A DNA stretch of 64,000 nucleotides from Cryptomeria japonica (lineage: Eukaryota; Streptophyta; Pinopsida; Cupressales; Cupressaceae): contig NC_081411.1 in assembly GCF_030272615.1 (NCBI RefSeq), positions 185,052,449-185,116,448 of the forward strand, in the 5' to 3' direction. Below are positions 10,898 through 22,879 of the stretch, piece after piece (position 1 is the stretch's first letter; every line of letters starts with the position of its first letter). The position numbers and the translations under genes were made by a program. The notes under the pieces were generated by a model. The model was not told the DNA's origin. It saw only the letters and a program-made list of their open reading frames with translations, and did no database searches.

Positions 10898-12239
10898 GCG
10901 GGAGTATGTCTTACACCAATACTATCTGTAAAGTAGAAGAAAGGGAGAGATGAAGATGATAAATACAAATAAATATCACAAGGAGTATAAGACATCACTA
11001 ATCCTGAGGAACAAAGCCTCCAATATGAGGATCTTAACTCACTCAAACATATGCAAGAGCACACAAAACAAAAAGAACAAAACAAACAAAACAAGACAAA
11101 GCATAAAAGACATATGACAAAAAAACACACACAAGACCACACATCAACTAGCTGAAGAGACCTTGATAATCCAATGTCTCAAAAAACTAATTGAAACACA
11201 AAGAAAAATACCATCACATAAATACCAATAATCAAATAGAAGAGTAAATCTAACATCATCCATGAACCATCAATAGTAAAACTATGGGTTCATGAGAGGA
11301 AGGAGAGAGAGGACATGAATACACACTTTGGTGATCCATGAGAAGAAAGGCGAACAAGAAGAAACCATGGACATCTTGCCCCTAGAATTAGGTGATCCAT
11401 GTAAGGGAGGAAGGTGAGAACATCGTTAGTTCCACTCAACAACAATAGAAGATAACAAGAATGAAATCCTTTCTCCTATTGCTAAATGAAAGGGATTCTT
11501 GACAAAGGATGATTCACTTTTGTCCCAATGTGGATGGGTGAATTTATTATAGATACATTACCAAGTGTAAAAGAGGTTGTAGTCAAGGACTTACACCTCT
11601 TGTATAAGAGTGAACCCTTGAGCAAACAACAACAATTTCACACAAGGAATGGCATCAAGTAATCAAACTCACACAATCCATAACATAGGAAAGAGTGGAT
11701 CCTTTAAGAAAGAGAGAGAAGTCATTGCCCCACCAAGTGTAGACATAATGAGAAGGACTTAAACAATCTTCTAGAAAGAGATTAATCATAAGAAAATGTG
11801 TAATAAACTTACATGAACATATGCAAGAAAAGACATTAGTATATTAAACATACACATCTCAAGAAAAGGCAATCTTCTAAGAGAGGAGAGAAAGAAAATC
11901 ATATATTCCTCAAGAGGGATTGGTCATAAGAACATATCATGATAATTACATATGAAAAATGTAGCCTCTAAAGGAAATAATGATAAATGAAATATAAAGA
12001 AAGGGAAAGGAGTGGAATCCTTGCCCCCCGAGTGAGAAGAACAAGGAGAAACATTAGACATCTCCTAATGGGGATAATTTCCAAGTGATACGTGTTCCTA
12101 ATGGAACAAATCCTCTCACGGAAGGGTCATGTACTCCAGGAGAGATCATTCCATGCAAAGGGCATATCATACTTGTGAATAACCAAAACCATAGAAGAGG
12201 TAAGTTTTTCAAAAGAATGAAGGTAAGCAAAGAAGTGTA
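10898..12239 (-). other. 3' non-coding region of element G
   Basis: These 1.3 kb are purine-rich on the plus strand (many AAGAGGAGAG and GAACAAG words) and show no credible coding frame. Because F inserted at 12240-12244, the sequence originally continued at 36348, that is, into the non-coding tail of the right E copy. So E coding, this tail, the polypurine tract and the LTR would form one minus-strand element. Confidence 0.45.
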
Positions 12240-12244
12240 TTACT

Positions 12245-13375
12245 TGTATACACATAAAATTGGCTATGAGAAATAAAATAAATATGTTATATTTATTAAA
12301 TAATTATTCTTCTACTAAATAGTTAATTTGAAAATATTAATTTATTTAATTCATTTCATGTCCTTCTATTAATTAATTTAATTAAAATATTTTATGAATT
12401 AATTCGTTATATCCTTTTCTTCTAATCAATTAATTAAATACATAATATTTAATTATTCCTCTATCTACTATCCTATAGTCTCATTAATTAAATAATTTCT
12501 TACTAATCGAATCTCTTTTCCAACTCACCTTTCATTCTCGACATCACTTATTCTTTGACAACTCATCCATCATGTGGCTAAATTAACTCAACAAAATTAA
12601 ATTAAATTAAATCATTTATTAGCCACTTAGCTCCAACTTCCAAAATAAATTAAATATTATGTATGTACACATATTTCCTAACTTTATTCTATATTCTCTG
12701 CAACATCCCTATATCTTAGGAGGACTTGATTCCACTTGTCCTCTCATTCCTACATCTTCTCCAACTATCCTATATCCTCTCAAGTCTTCAACTCAGTCAA
12801 GGTGAGATGAGTGACACTTGTCTTCTCCTTCCCCCATTCTCTCAACCTTCACCTTCTTGCTCATAGCCATCTAATTTTAAAGATTCGATCATGACTGATG
12901 ATATTTGTCACTTAAGTTCACTCACTAAAAAATCTATAAAAAGAGGTCTCAAGCCATTTTGAAACTAATAGACTAATAGCTAATATTATAGTCATTCTAG
13001 GAGTCTTTATCTTGCATCCATGAGTTTGAGTTTGAAGCAACTTGCAATTTTAGAATTTGTTTCATAGCTTAATATCAAGTTAGTTTAAATCATTTGCATA
13101 TTCATATTATAGTATCAATTAACTATCAGTCCATTCTTCATATGTCATCTTGGAAGCTACCAATTCTTGTTTGAGAGCAAGTTATCTGCAACCAAGAATA
13201 GTGGAGTTAGGACATGATGAGGTGAAAATAATGGAAGGTATAATATTTTTTATTTCATTTACTTAATGTTATTTAATTGATTGAAGTTAAATTTCCTATA
13301 GCTTTCCTTTTTATATTTTATGATGGACTAGCAAGTTTCAGCATATTTTTTTGGAGATCAAATTTAACCTCAACA
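12245..13375 (+). mobile_element. 5' LTR of element F
   Basis: This 1,131-bp LTR opens TGTATACACATAAAATTGGC and closes CCTCAACA. It matches the 3' LTR over its whole length at roughly 87-90 percent by eye, so the insertion is old. The first 450 bp are a strongly AT-rich TTAATTAAT-type stretch. Confidence 0.93.
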
Positions 13376-13379
13376 TTTT

Positions 13380-13397
13380 TGGCACCCACCGTGGAGC
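13380..13397 (+). other. Primer-binding site of element F
   Basis: TGGCACCCACCGTGGAGC begins four bases after the LTR end. It is the site type found in many plant Ty3/gypsy elements, with one apparent change from the more usual TGGCGCCC form. The matching tRNA was not determined. Confidence 0.8.
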
Positions 13398-15920
13398 TAT
13401 AAGGCCTACAACTTATCTTTCTAATATCTTGTCTTATTCTTGCAGAACTAGTTTAATATATTTGTAAATCAGTTCCACACATCTGTGACATTTGACAATG
13501 TTTTTTTTAGATAGGGTAGCGCTTTTGTTTCTTAGATTAACGCCTGCATTAAATAAAACAACATGTTTAAACATGAATTCACACAATCAAGCAATAGCCT
13601 ACCGCTTTCGTCACACATATTAGTGCTTTTGCCTTTTATGTTAGTGCTTTTTCTTATTACGATAGTGCTTTTGTTGTTTTAGTGCTTCTATCCTAACGAT
13701 ACTCAAATTTGAATTTTTACAAACTGAAAGCTAACAATCTTTGTAGGTCTGAATGTCCAAGACTTAAAATTTTGCAAACTACTGACATTTGTGTATGCAA
13801 GGTTATTTTGAAGCAAATTTCATGCATTTATTCACATCTAGTTAGTTAGGAGTATTTTGGAAAGTAAAACATCATATCTTGCTCATCTAGCTTAACTAGG
13901 AGGATAAATCGATAACATGCAACTTTCATCTGAGTATTTTCCTTAAAGTAGTTGCACATATATTCTTAGAAGGCTTAAAATAAACCTTTGTCTTATGTGA
14001 TTGTTGAAGTAGTAGGCAAGTATTCTCTCACCCTCATATGCTTATCAAAAAACCATACCTACTTTCTTTTATGTGTAATCTTTCGAGGGCATGCCTTCTC
14101 GAGATGCCTTGAGGGGGCCAGTGAGAGGGGAATGACACAAGTGGAAATGGGATAATATCGATTCCTTCCGATCCACTCTAAATAAATTGTGTTTGTGATG
14201 AAAGTCATAAACAATATGTGTTGATTAGTTCATACCAACACTATGTTTCCCCATAAACCCTATGGAGTGTAACCTCTATAGGCTGGGAACCTTCTGTATT
14301 CATAGAGTATAGAGTACCACATGTATGGACACATGACTAGAAGCCTTTACTAAAAACCACTTGTACTAGCTGTCAAAATCCTTCTAATTATTACCGCAGG
14401 AGGTCAGACCTCTCAAGTGGCTCACACACATATAGTTCTTAGTAGAGATATGAATGTTGCCATGGGGAGTATTCATAGAAACTGGTGCTTGGTTGCCCCA
14501 GAGAAGTGAGTGCCGAGGGTGGAGCCTATAGTGTCAAGCATCTAAATATCTGGTCTAAATAGTGTAGCCTTGGGGTAAACCCCATGTGAGATTTAATAAT
14601 TATTGTCTAAACCTACCTTAGGATTCATGCTTGCTTGTGCATTTTTTTTCAAACATTGTGTCTTTTATGTCTATAATGTGCGTAGAATGGTAAAAAACTT
14701 GAAAAATCATCATCTGGAAATAATTAAAAATCCGATAACTTGTTGGAAAAATTAAAAAGTCCTTGTAACACAGTCAAAACAATGCTTTCATTGCGTAGAA
14801 CCGCATATTTGTCATGCAAAACAACAATACAACGCTTGAGTTTCATAGGGTCATGCATTTGATCAGTAGATTAGCACTTTTAAGCATAAAACCACACTTT
14901 TGTACCACAGTTTTCCACTTGTAGTCCCGTAGAGTAGCGCTTTCTAACAATAGAACAACACATTTGTCCTGCAGGTTAGCGCTTTTGACAAATAGGTTGG
15001 TGCAAACATTTTCTAGCATCTTAGATAGAGAGCATTTCTGCATATCAGACCAAAATTTCAAAACTTGTTTCAGATACCCTTTTCGAGTAAAATTGTCTTT
15101 AAACTATCATAGACCTTCAAATTAGTCCGATAATCAGGTTTATCAATATAATAGGCTACTTCCAAAGGCTTCATAAGAATACAATTAACAACAAGTTAGT
15201 GATTCAACCATATTAAGTGCAAAACTCAACATCATTATCTGTTTCACATCAAGATATATCGAATCCTCTATCACAAAACTTGATCATATCCACCTTTGTT
15301 TATTATCTTGGATATATCATTCCTATTGCAAACCTAGGTTATATAAAAATTAGAATTGCACTCACATTGGAATCAAGCAAACTTGTAAACCATCATGACT
15401 TTTAAATGTCGCTTTAAGAAAAGAAAACCTAGTTATAAGGCTACTCATAAGAAGATAAGATTCATGTATATCAATTGCAAGATCTTGTTAAAATATATGA
15501 CATTCCTACATCATTTTCGTCATTATTTACGTGGTTACGGAACAGAATTTAATGGAGAAATTTTTTAGGCACATGCCTTTAAACAACAAGACTCTTTATA
15601 ACAACACACCAATAACAATGTTAAAATAAACAAAGCTTATCTTCCTAAACCAATAATCACTTATTGAGGTATTTTAGAAAAACAAAACTTGTGAAGTTTT
15701 TGAATCAATCACATGCCAGTTTAGACTAGAGCTCAATGCGATAAATTTAGAAAACAACAAAAACAAATGGAAGAAGACAATTCAATGTTTCTAACTTTTG
15801 GATAAACAGATGTTCATGAATAAGTAGTCAATAACACCATTAGAGACCTTGAACAAGATGATAAATTTGATAAACTAATGAGAAAGTTATTGAAGAAACA
15901 GAAGGAAAAAATAACTTCTA
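13398..15920 (+). other. 5' leader of element F, non-coding
   Basis: About 2.5 kb between primer site and gag show no coding frame with recognisable content. Long leaders are usual in Tat-type elements. A word of the form TAG[C/T]GCTTTTG recurs in two clusters (13517-13690 and about 14872-14990). Confidence 0.6.
13517..13690 (+). repeat. Degenerate TAGYGCTTTTG repeats
   Basis: Copies start at 13517 (TAGCGCTTTTG), 13621, 13642, 13663 (TAGTGCTTTTG and variants) and 13680 (TAGTGCTTCT). The last four are spaced 21, 21 and 17 bases. Related copies lie at 14872, 14934 and 14977. Confidence 0.6.
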
Positions 15921-17196
15921 ATGTTGGCAAAATCAAGAGCTAAATTGCCACAAAAATTTAACATAGAAAGTTTGAAACAAGATGCAAAAATGAGTAACAA
16001 TCAAAACACAGATGATCCAAATAACGAGGATGTAAATCAAGTAAATTATGAGGAAACAAGAGGAGATAAAACAAGAAAATACCATGATCATACAAGAAGA
16101 GAGCATGGTGACAACAAAACTTTTGAGGATACAAGAAAATCCTGTATGGATAATCCTTTGATAACTCTCACTCAACAAATGCAAAACTTACAACAAGAAA
16201 TAAAACATACACAAAATGGATTGAGTTCCAAGAAATATTGATTGGAGGACATTTTCCCATATCCTTTTGATAAAAGTTTAAACATGATACCATCCCACGA
16301 CATTGTGAAATCCCTAAATATGATAAATACGATGGGAAATATGATCCTCAAGATCACATTAGGGAATTTTGCACTATGAGTATGAAATATGAACATGATG
16401 AAACTTACATGATGTGTCTATTCCCTAGGAGTTTAAATGGACAATAAATGGAATGGTTCTCAAGACTACCATCTAGAATCAAATCTTTTGAAGAACTTGT
16501 GAATATATTTATCTCACAATACTCATACAACGTAAGAAATGAGATAACCATGCTAAATTTATATAATGTCAAACAAAAGAATGGTGAATCTTTCACGGTC
16601 TTTTTACAATGATGGAAATGAATGTTCAATAGATATCCAAGAGATGTACCCGATCATGAGAAAATAGACATATTCATTGAAAACCTTATCAGTGAAATGA
16701 GTTGTGCAATGTCCTCCTTCTTTTGCTAAGATGATTGAAAATGGTCTAAAGATAGAAGATGCAATGGTAAAGAAGGGAGAGTTAAAATTTTACAATAGTT
16801 CCTACAACAACAACAACAACAGTCACAAAAGCAACAACAATAACAATGACAAACCTAAATATTGGTCAAAGAATAGGAATGTTACCAATGGAGGAAATGA
16901 GGACAACAATGCTACCAAACAAGAATAGTAAAGAGAATAGTAAATCCAAGTCTTTCTTCTCCAATCCTCACAGGAAATTAAGAAACATTGGAGAACCCTT
17001 GGAATCAACTTTGAAAAATCTTCTTGCAAATTAATTAATTACTTTACCAGAAGCAAGGAATTATGAACCTCAAGTCAAACCTAATTGGTAGAATGACAAT
17101 CATTTTTGCAATTACCATCAAAATAAAGCACACCAAACTAATGATTGTCAAAGATAGAAGCACCTTATTCAAGATTTAATCGATAATAGAACTATC
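15921..17196 (+). pseudogene. Gag of element F, broken
   Basis: The frame opens at about 15921 with a polar, lysine/asparagine-rich N-terminus (106 codons to 16241). A frameshift follows, then a recognisable Ty3/gypsy gag core at about 16290-16640 (IREFCTMSMKYEHDE, FPRSLNGQ, then MEWFSRLPSRIKSFEELV after a stop; NVKQKNGESFTVFLQ). A C-terminal part at 16704-16928 contains asparagine runs. A CHHC zinc-knuckle-like motif FCNYHQNKAHQTNDC lies at about 17104-17148, followed by a stop. Gag would form the particle and bind RNA. At least four stops or frameshifts prevent a full product. Confidence 0.8.
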
Positions 17197-17199
17197 ATA

Positions 17200-18010
17200 G
17201 TGGATAGTCGTAAGATGAACGAAACACATATATGCAAAGGTGAACAATCTAAATCAAATTATGACAAATGCAAAGCTAAAGTTAACTACGCTTATACATA
17301 TGATGATGTGGTAAATGTCATCATCGTTAAAGATAACACACCTTCAAAACCAATCAACATCATTATGAGAAGTAAAGAGAAGGTTACATTTCCAGGTATA
17401 ACAAGTGAATCAACATCCACTTCAAGAAAATACAACTTAGTGGAACAATTTCAAAAGATACCCGCTCAAATATCAATTTTGGAGCTCCTCAAAGTTTCAC
17501 CTATGAATAAGGAAATATTGGAGAAAAATCTAACATAAATAATAGTTTCAAAAGACCTGGATGTGAATGAATTCCAAAACATGGTGCGATAGCTCATAGC
17601 CCCTCATTGCTTATCATTTTCTGAAAATGATGACGTATCCTTGCAACAACCTCACAATTCTCCCTTACATGTTGAAGTCACTATTTATAAAACCTGTGTC
17701 AAACTCGTACTCATAGATGGTGGAGTTGGATATAACATTTTTGCATTAAGTTTAATAAAGGATTTGGGATATTCCGAAAATGCAGTAGATCCAAAGAAGA
17801 AAATAACTATCAAGGTGTATGATGAGGAGGAACGTTCTTCTAAAGGAACTGTGGTTTTACCAAACAAATAGGACCTGTAGAAAGAGATACATTGTGCCAA
17901 GTTCTGGACTTGGATTTATCTTATAATATTCTAATGGGAAGAACATGGATTCATGAAATGCAAGTGGTTCCTTCTACATACAATCAGTGTGTTAAGTTTC
18001 CTCATAATGC
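17200..18010 (+). pseudogene. Aspartic protease region of element F, broken
   Basis: After a linker (17200-17538) the protease frame at 17641-17871 contains VKLVLIDGGVGYNIFALSL. The IDGG tetrapeptide is the plant gypsy variant of the retropepsin active site. The fold continues past a frameshift near 17870 with YNILMGRTWIHEMQVVPS, a conserved tail of Tat-type proteases. A stop at about 18015 ends the frame. The enzyme would cut the Gag-Pol polyprotein inside the particle; the breaks make function unlikely. Confidence 0.8.
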
Positions 18011-18167
18011 AAAATAAGTCACAGACACTAGTCAATATTACAATAATCTAAAACCAACACAAGATGCAAGAGTTCCACATAACATAGAATCAGTATATCC
18101 CACAAAATAAATTCAAGAAAAATTATGGAAAACCTTTGAGAAAAAGCTCAAACTAAATGATGAAGGA

Positions 18168-18680
18168 ATGGGAGAGTATTCTTTGCATATCTTGTCACTT
18201 TCACCTAAATCGTATGGAAAGCCTACAAAGGTTCAACCACGGATCTTAGAGAAATTAGTTGAAATGTTTGATGGAGCATTTGTTAGAGAGGGAACACTTG
18301 CAGAAGAAACCAAAGACAAAGACATTCTTGGTTGGTTGTACAAAGATGAAAATGAAACTATAGAAACAACTGCAGAAGTTAATATTCCCATAGAACAATA
18401 TGGCAATGGTTATAAGATCATGCAAAAAATGGGATATGAAGGAAAAGGAGCAATCGGTAAGTGGCAAGAAGGTATTTGAGAACCTATTTTTCCTCACACA
18501 CAATCTAAAGAAGATAAATCAGGACTTGGATATCCTAAATCAAAGAAAAAACAAAATAATTATCAGCATCCAAGGTGGAGAAAGAAAGCAGTCCCTAAAG
18601 AAGAACCATGGCAAGAAAGGCTACACCAAGCAGTAGAAATAGTAGCTAGCAAAAAGAAACAAGAAGAATATGAGAAACAA
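18168..18680 (+). pseudogene. G-patch-containing linker of element F
   Basis: The 103-codon frame 18168-18476 ends with GYKIMQKMGYEGKGAIGKWQ (residues 81-100), followed across a TGA by EPIFP and, 30 bases on, SGLGYP. Glycines and hydrophobics spaced this way are a G-patch, a nucleic-acid-binding motif. It lies between protease and RT. Segments of the same form occur in E and H. Its role in plant retrotransposons is not established; RNA binding during reverse transcription is inference. Downstream coding to 18680 is lysine/glutamate-rich with stops. Confidence 0.7.
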
Positions 18681-19988
18681 TAGGAAGAACTTGCAATCAA
18701 AAGACAAGAATAATATTGCAAATTAGTTAAAGGAATACAAACAAGTGTGGAACCTGATCAAGATATTTCTGAAATAGTGAAAGAACGGATGGCCAAAATC
18801 AGAAAACTCTTCTCACCATATAACATTCATGTTCGATATAGTGGTGTGATTCTAGACAATGGTTTAGAAATAGATTCACACAAATATGAATGGGGTCCAG
18901 GTCTATCATCTAATGTATCAAGTGAAGAAAAGGATGAAGAACAAGCATCTATTACAAATGAAGACTCATCTTTCACAAAACAAAGAATAGAGTTGGAAAA
19001 AAGACAAAAAGAGATCAGAATTTAGAGGAAAGAGGCATATGAAAGACAACAAAAGAAAGAGGATGAAAAAGAACAAGAAGAACAAGAAATTATTGATCAA
19101 TCATCAAAAGATCAACAAAATATTAGATTTACATCAAATGTTGAGCCAACAATATTAAGGTATGAAAGAACCATGGAATAATTAATAGATAGTCAAGCAG
19201 GATTGACTATTAGTCTAGAAGAAGCTGGGTTCGAGAGAAGACAAAAGATAGCAGAAGAGTCCTCTATGGAATGTGCATAAGAATTCCAACTTCAAGATAC
19301 AAATGAATTTATTGAAATTGATCAAGAGGGAACTTGTAGTATCAAATATGTATGTGTTGATATAATCCAACCCTTTGAGGGACAAATGTCAAATAATGAG
19401 TCACTTGATTTTGAATCGCAAAATACCAATCCTGATTTAGTTAGAACTTATTGGAGAGCACTTGGGAGATACTATCCTCAAGAGAGTTTTATCTATGAAA
19501 TTACCTACTCTAAGCCAAACTATCACTATTACGTCATGAATATTGAAACACCAAATAATGACAATTACTATGACTTACCCCTGCTTCATCCAAAACTGAT
19601 TGATTGGGATAACTTAGTAAACCCTGAATTAGATGTCTTTTCCAATGATCATGAGTTATCCATATATCTTAATGTTGTGGAACCCATAACACCTAAGATA
19701 TCTTCCATCGTGGAACTGAGTAAGTCTTCTTGCAGTCAGGATAATGCCAAAATTTGCAAATGCGAAATTGAAATAAAACAAGGAAAAAGAGCTAGTGTTG
19801 AAAACCATTTCATGGCAACACTAGATCAATCAAGAGGAAAAATAAAGGATGTATCTGATGGTGAAAACCTCCTTTAGGCACCAGAAGATGGAAATTTTGA
19901 CACCCTTCCTACATATTTTCATGAGAGATCTTCTATTTTAATAGATCCAACCAAAGAAATAAACACTGGTACACCAAAGGACCCCAAA
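18681..19988 (+). pseudogene. Charged protease-RT linker of element F
   Basis: The first half (to about 19380) is rich in E, K and Q and coiled-coil-like (RIELEKRQKEIRI at 18747-19025). The second half, open for 163 codons at 19386-19877, contains SNDHELSIYLNVVEP and paired aromatic residues. It matches no enzyme I know, but such spacers are usual before RT in Tat-type polyproteins. In-frame stops occur at about 18681, 18711, 19023, 19178, 19278 and 19875. Confidence 0.5.
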
Positions 19989-20676
19989 GTCCTTCATCCT
20001 GCTACATTATTATCAGATGAAGAGAGGAAAGAATACACATAATTATTCAAACAAAGACACATAAATTTTGCTTGGTCCTATGCAGACATGCCCGGACTTG
20101 AACCAGATCTTATCATGCATCATCTCAATGTGCATCCAAAAGCAAAAGCAGTTAAACAAACGCTAAGGAAGATGAATCCACACATCGCTCTCCTTATAAA
20201 AGAAGAGCTAAAGAAACTATTCGATGTGGGTTTCATAAGACCTGTTGCCTCTCTAGAATGGGTCTCAAGTATTGTGCCAACGTCAAAGCTAGATAAAAGC
20301 ATAAGAGTCTACATCGATTTCAGAGATTTGAACAAGGCATATCCTAAAGATGATTTACCATTGCCCAACATTGATATAATTGTAGACGTATCAGTAGGTC
20401 ATGAGATGTTTTCATTAATGGATGGATTCTCAGGGTACAATCAAATAAGATTCACCCCTAAAGATCAAGAAAAGACAACATTCACCTGTGCATGGGGTAC
20501 TTACTACTATAATGTTATGTCATTTGGGCTTAAGAATAAAGGAGCAACTTATCAAAGTGCCATGACAATAATTTTCCATGATATAATGCATACATTTATG
20601 GAAGATTATGTAGATCACATACTTGCAAAATATCATACAAGGAAAGAACTTTTGAACATCTTGGGCAAGATCTTTG
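19989..20676 (+). pseudogene. Reverse transcriptase of element F, N-terminal two thirds
   Basis: After FAWSYADMPGLEPD this is a classic gypsy RT: FIRPVASLEWVSSIVPTSK, RVYIDFRDLNKAYPKDDLPL, the first catalytic Asp in LMDGFSGYNQI, FTCAWGTY, MSFGLKN and MEDYVDHILAK. The YVDD metal-binding box reads YVDH, so the second Asp of the pair is lost. One stop lies at about 20040. At 20676, after LLNILGKIF, the frame is cut by a Copia solo LTR and resumes at 21474 with DKLQQYHLRLN, giving a seamless protein join across the insertion. Confidence 0.93.
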
Positions 20677-21468
20677 TGTTGGCAAATGTACACTCCAATG
20701 AGAAATTGTAGGTGATTGAAGGTTTTGTCATTGATGGAAACCTTGCAATCATATGACACTAGCAAGACAAATATATCGGCACCGGCATCGACAGACTCTA
20801 CACTGATGTACAAAACACCGACAGTGAAAGGAAGGATACCGGCACCTTGGCTGACTTCAATTTTGTTTAAAATGTATTTTGTAATTAATTGAAAAATCAT
20901 TGTAAGCCGATATGGCGAGTTGTAATATGACTCATATATGTATGAGATCATTATAGATCATTTTGTAATAAGGCAATAGGAAATAGGCGAAATTATGCAG
21001 ACCTAATATGCGAATTATTCGTTAAGGGTTTATGTATGTAGTAGAGCTTAAACTGGTATTGAACGTGGCATAGAAAATGCTGATCTGAAGTAGTACAAGA
21101 CATTGGATTAGTATAATCCATCTTTGTAAGTCAGTGTGACTTCATTTTGAGCAATGAGCTCTAGGCACTTGGCCTTCCTGCATGTGCATGCCCCTATTGT
21201 AAAAGTAATATTCTCTTATTGGCTAGTAAGTGAATATTGTGGGTCACAAATCCCACCAAGGTTTTTCTCACACTGGGTTTCCTTGTTAAATCATTGTGTT
21301 ATGGTGTGCTTCTCATGTTTTTGTTATTGCTCTTAGTTACTACATTATTTCTGGTTTATCAGTACACAATTTTAATATGCTTTTCATGTTTTAAGTCAAG
21401 TAAATTAATAAACCGGTTAGATATTGATTCACCCCCCCCACCCCTCAGTATCTTTGGGAATCCTAACA
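20677..21468 (+). mobile_element. Copia solo LTR inside F's RT
   Basis: TGTTGGCAAATG...GGAATCCTAACA, 792 bp, is flanked by CTTTG on both sides (20672-20676 and 21469-21473). It carries the C-rich motif and hairpin typical of Copia LTR ends (21419-21453). No internal region remains, so it is the product of LTR-LTR recombination after insertion. It belongs to a family not otherwise represented in this window. Confidence 0.93.
21419..21453 (+). other. LTR-end hairpin, solo LTR
   Basis: AGATATTGA pairs with TCAGTATCT, nine pairs with one U-G, around a loop TTCACCCCCCCCACCCC. It ends 15 bases before the LTR end. Confidence 0.65.
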
Positions 21469-21473
21469 CTTTG

Positions 21474-22230
21474 ACAAGCTTCAACAATACCACTTAAGAT
21501 TGAATCTAAAAAAGGTGCATTAGGAGTAACCTCTGGAAAAATTCTTGGGTACATAATATCAGCTTGTGAAATTGAAGTAGATCCAGAAAAGGTCAAAGCC
21601 ATCATGGAAATGGAGTCACCTAGAAACATAAGTCAATTGCATTCTCTACAAGGTAGATTGCAATCAATAAAAAGATTTGTCTCTCATTTAGCAAATAGAT
21701 CTCATCCATTCACTCATCTTTTACACAAGAATGTTCCATTCAAATGGGATAAGAAGTGTGAAGAATCTTTTATTCAAAACAAAGAATATTTGATGAATCC
21801 TCTAGTACTTGTATCACCAATCAAAGGGAAACCATTGTTACTTTATATCTCAAAAGCAAATGTATCACTAGGAGCTCTCTTAGCACAACACGATGAAGAA
21901 GGCAAAGGAAGAGCAGTGTATTACATCAACAGAACACTTGTAGGCTATGAATTGAATTGTACATCAGTTGAGAATATATGACTAGTAGTTGTATTTGTAA
22001 CTCAAAAAATTTGACATTATATGCTGACTCATTCTATCAAATTAATAGCAAAAATAGATCCACTAAAGTATTTGTTGAGAAAGTCAACTGTGACAGGAAG
22101 ATTGGTAAAATGGGTTATGGTACTAAGTGATTTTGATATAGAATATTTTGATCAAAAAGCTATCAAAGGACATGTCATTGCTGATCAATTGGGTGAAATA
22201 CCCTTACAAGACAACACATTGTTACACATC
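21474..22230 (+). pseudogene. RT C-terminus and first RNase H of element F
   Basis: Beginning DKLQQYHLRLN, the frame continues with GKILGYIISACEIEVDPEK and IMEMESPRNISQLHSLQGRL (RT thumb and connection). The first RNase H follows: KPLLLYISKANVSLGALLAQ, AVYYINRTLVGYELN and, after a TGA at about 21979, LTHSIKLIAKIDPLKYLL. This RNase H would remove the RNA strand of the hybrid. A frameshift near 21520 and two further stops break it. Confidence 0.88.
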
Positions 22231-22269
22231 AAATTTCTTGATGCAGACATTCTAACAATAAGCACAAAA

Positions 22270-22680
22270 TTTTGGGAGCTCTACTATGGTGTCTCCTATA
22301 CACAATATGGATCAGGTGCTAGAATTTTGTTCATCACGCCTCAGGGACACACAATTCCAAAATCATATAGACTATGGTTTCGATGCACAAACAATACTAT
22401 AGAATATGAAGCACTATCTATTGGGCTCAAAATGGCTATTGAATGGAACATCAAGGAATTGGTTTTTTATGGCAATTCACAACTTATAATCAACCAAATA
22501 AATTGTGATTATAAAACTAAGGATAACTAGCTCGTGCCTTACAAACAGCTGGTTGAAAAATTTAAAGAGCATTTTGAAGAAATAACATTTACTCAGATCC
22601 CAAGAAATGAGAACAAAGTAGCAGATGCAATAGATACAATAGCATCTCTTTTGCAGAATCGAGAAAATCAACAACGTTAG
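22270..22680 (+). pseudogene. Second (archaeal-like) RNase H of element F, catalytically dead
   Basis: The segment WELYYGVSYTQYGSGARI, CTNNTIEYEALSIGLKMAIE, LVFYGNSQLIINQI and FTQIPRNENKVADA is the extra RNase H that defines dual-RNase H Tat elements. The first catalytic Asp (normally in YFDG) is Gly, and the Asp of the GDSQ box is Asn (GNSQ); only the Glu of EYEAL is kept. A stop also lies at about 22528. Family and position are clear; activity is not expected. Confidence 0.88.
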
Positions 22681-22879
22681 TAATTCCTGGTGGAAGATAT
22701 CTTGAATCCTACCATTGAATCCTAAAATACCCACATGATTTTTCATATATTTGGAACTGATCAATCCTTATATAGCCAAGCGTAGCGATACCTAAAGGAT
22801 AATATCCTTCTTCTTGAACTATCCCACAATCAGAGAAGAAATTTTATTCATTAGTCATCTCGCTATACTATCATTGTGA

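Noticed and set aside
10861-11142. Cys/Phe-rich 93-codon frame resembling a membrane peptide
   Set aside because: It is the antisense of the ACAAAACAAAA-type tract downstream of a polypurine tract; hydrophobicity is a composition effect.
16823-17029. Leucine-rich minus-strand frame
   Set aside because: Antisense of the asparagine codons (AACAACAAC) of F's gag.
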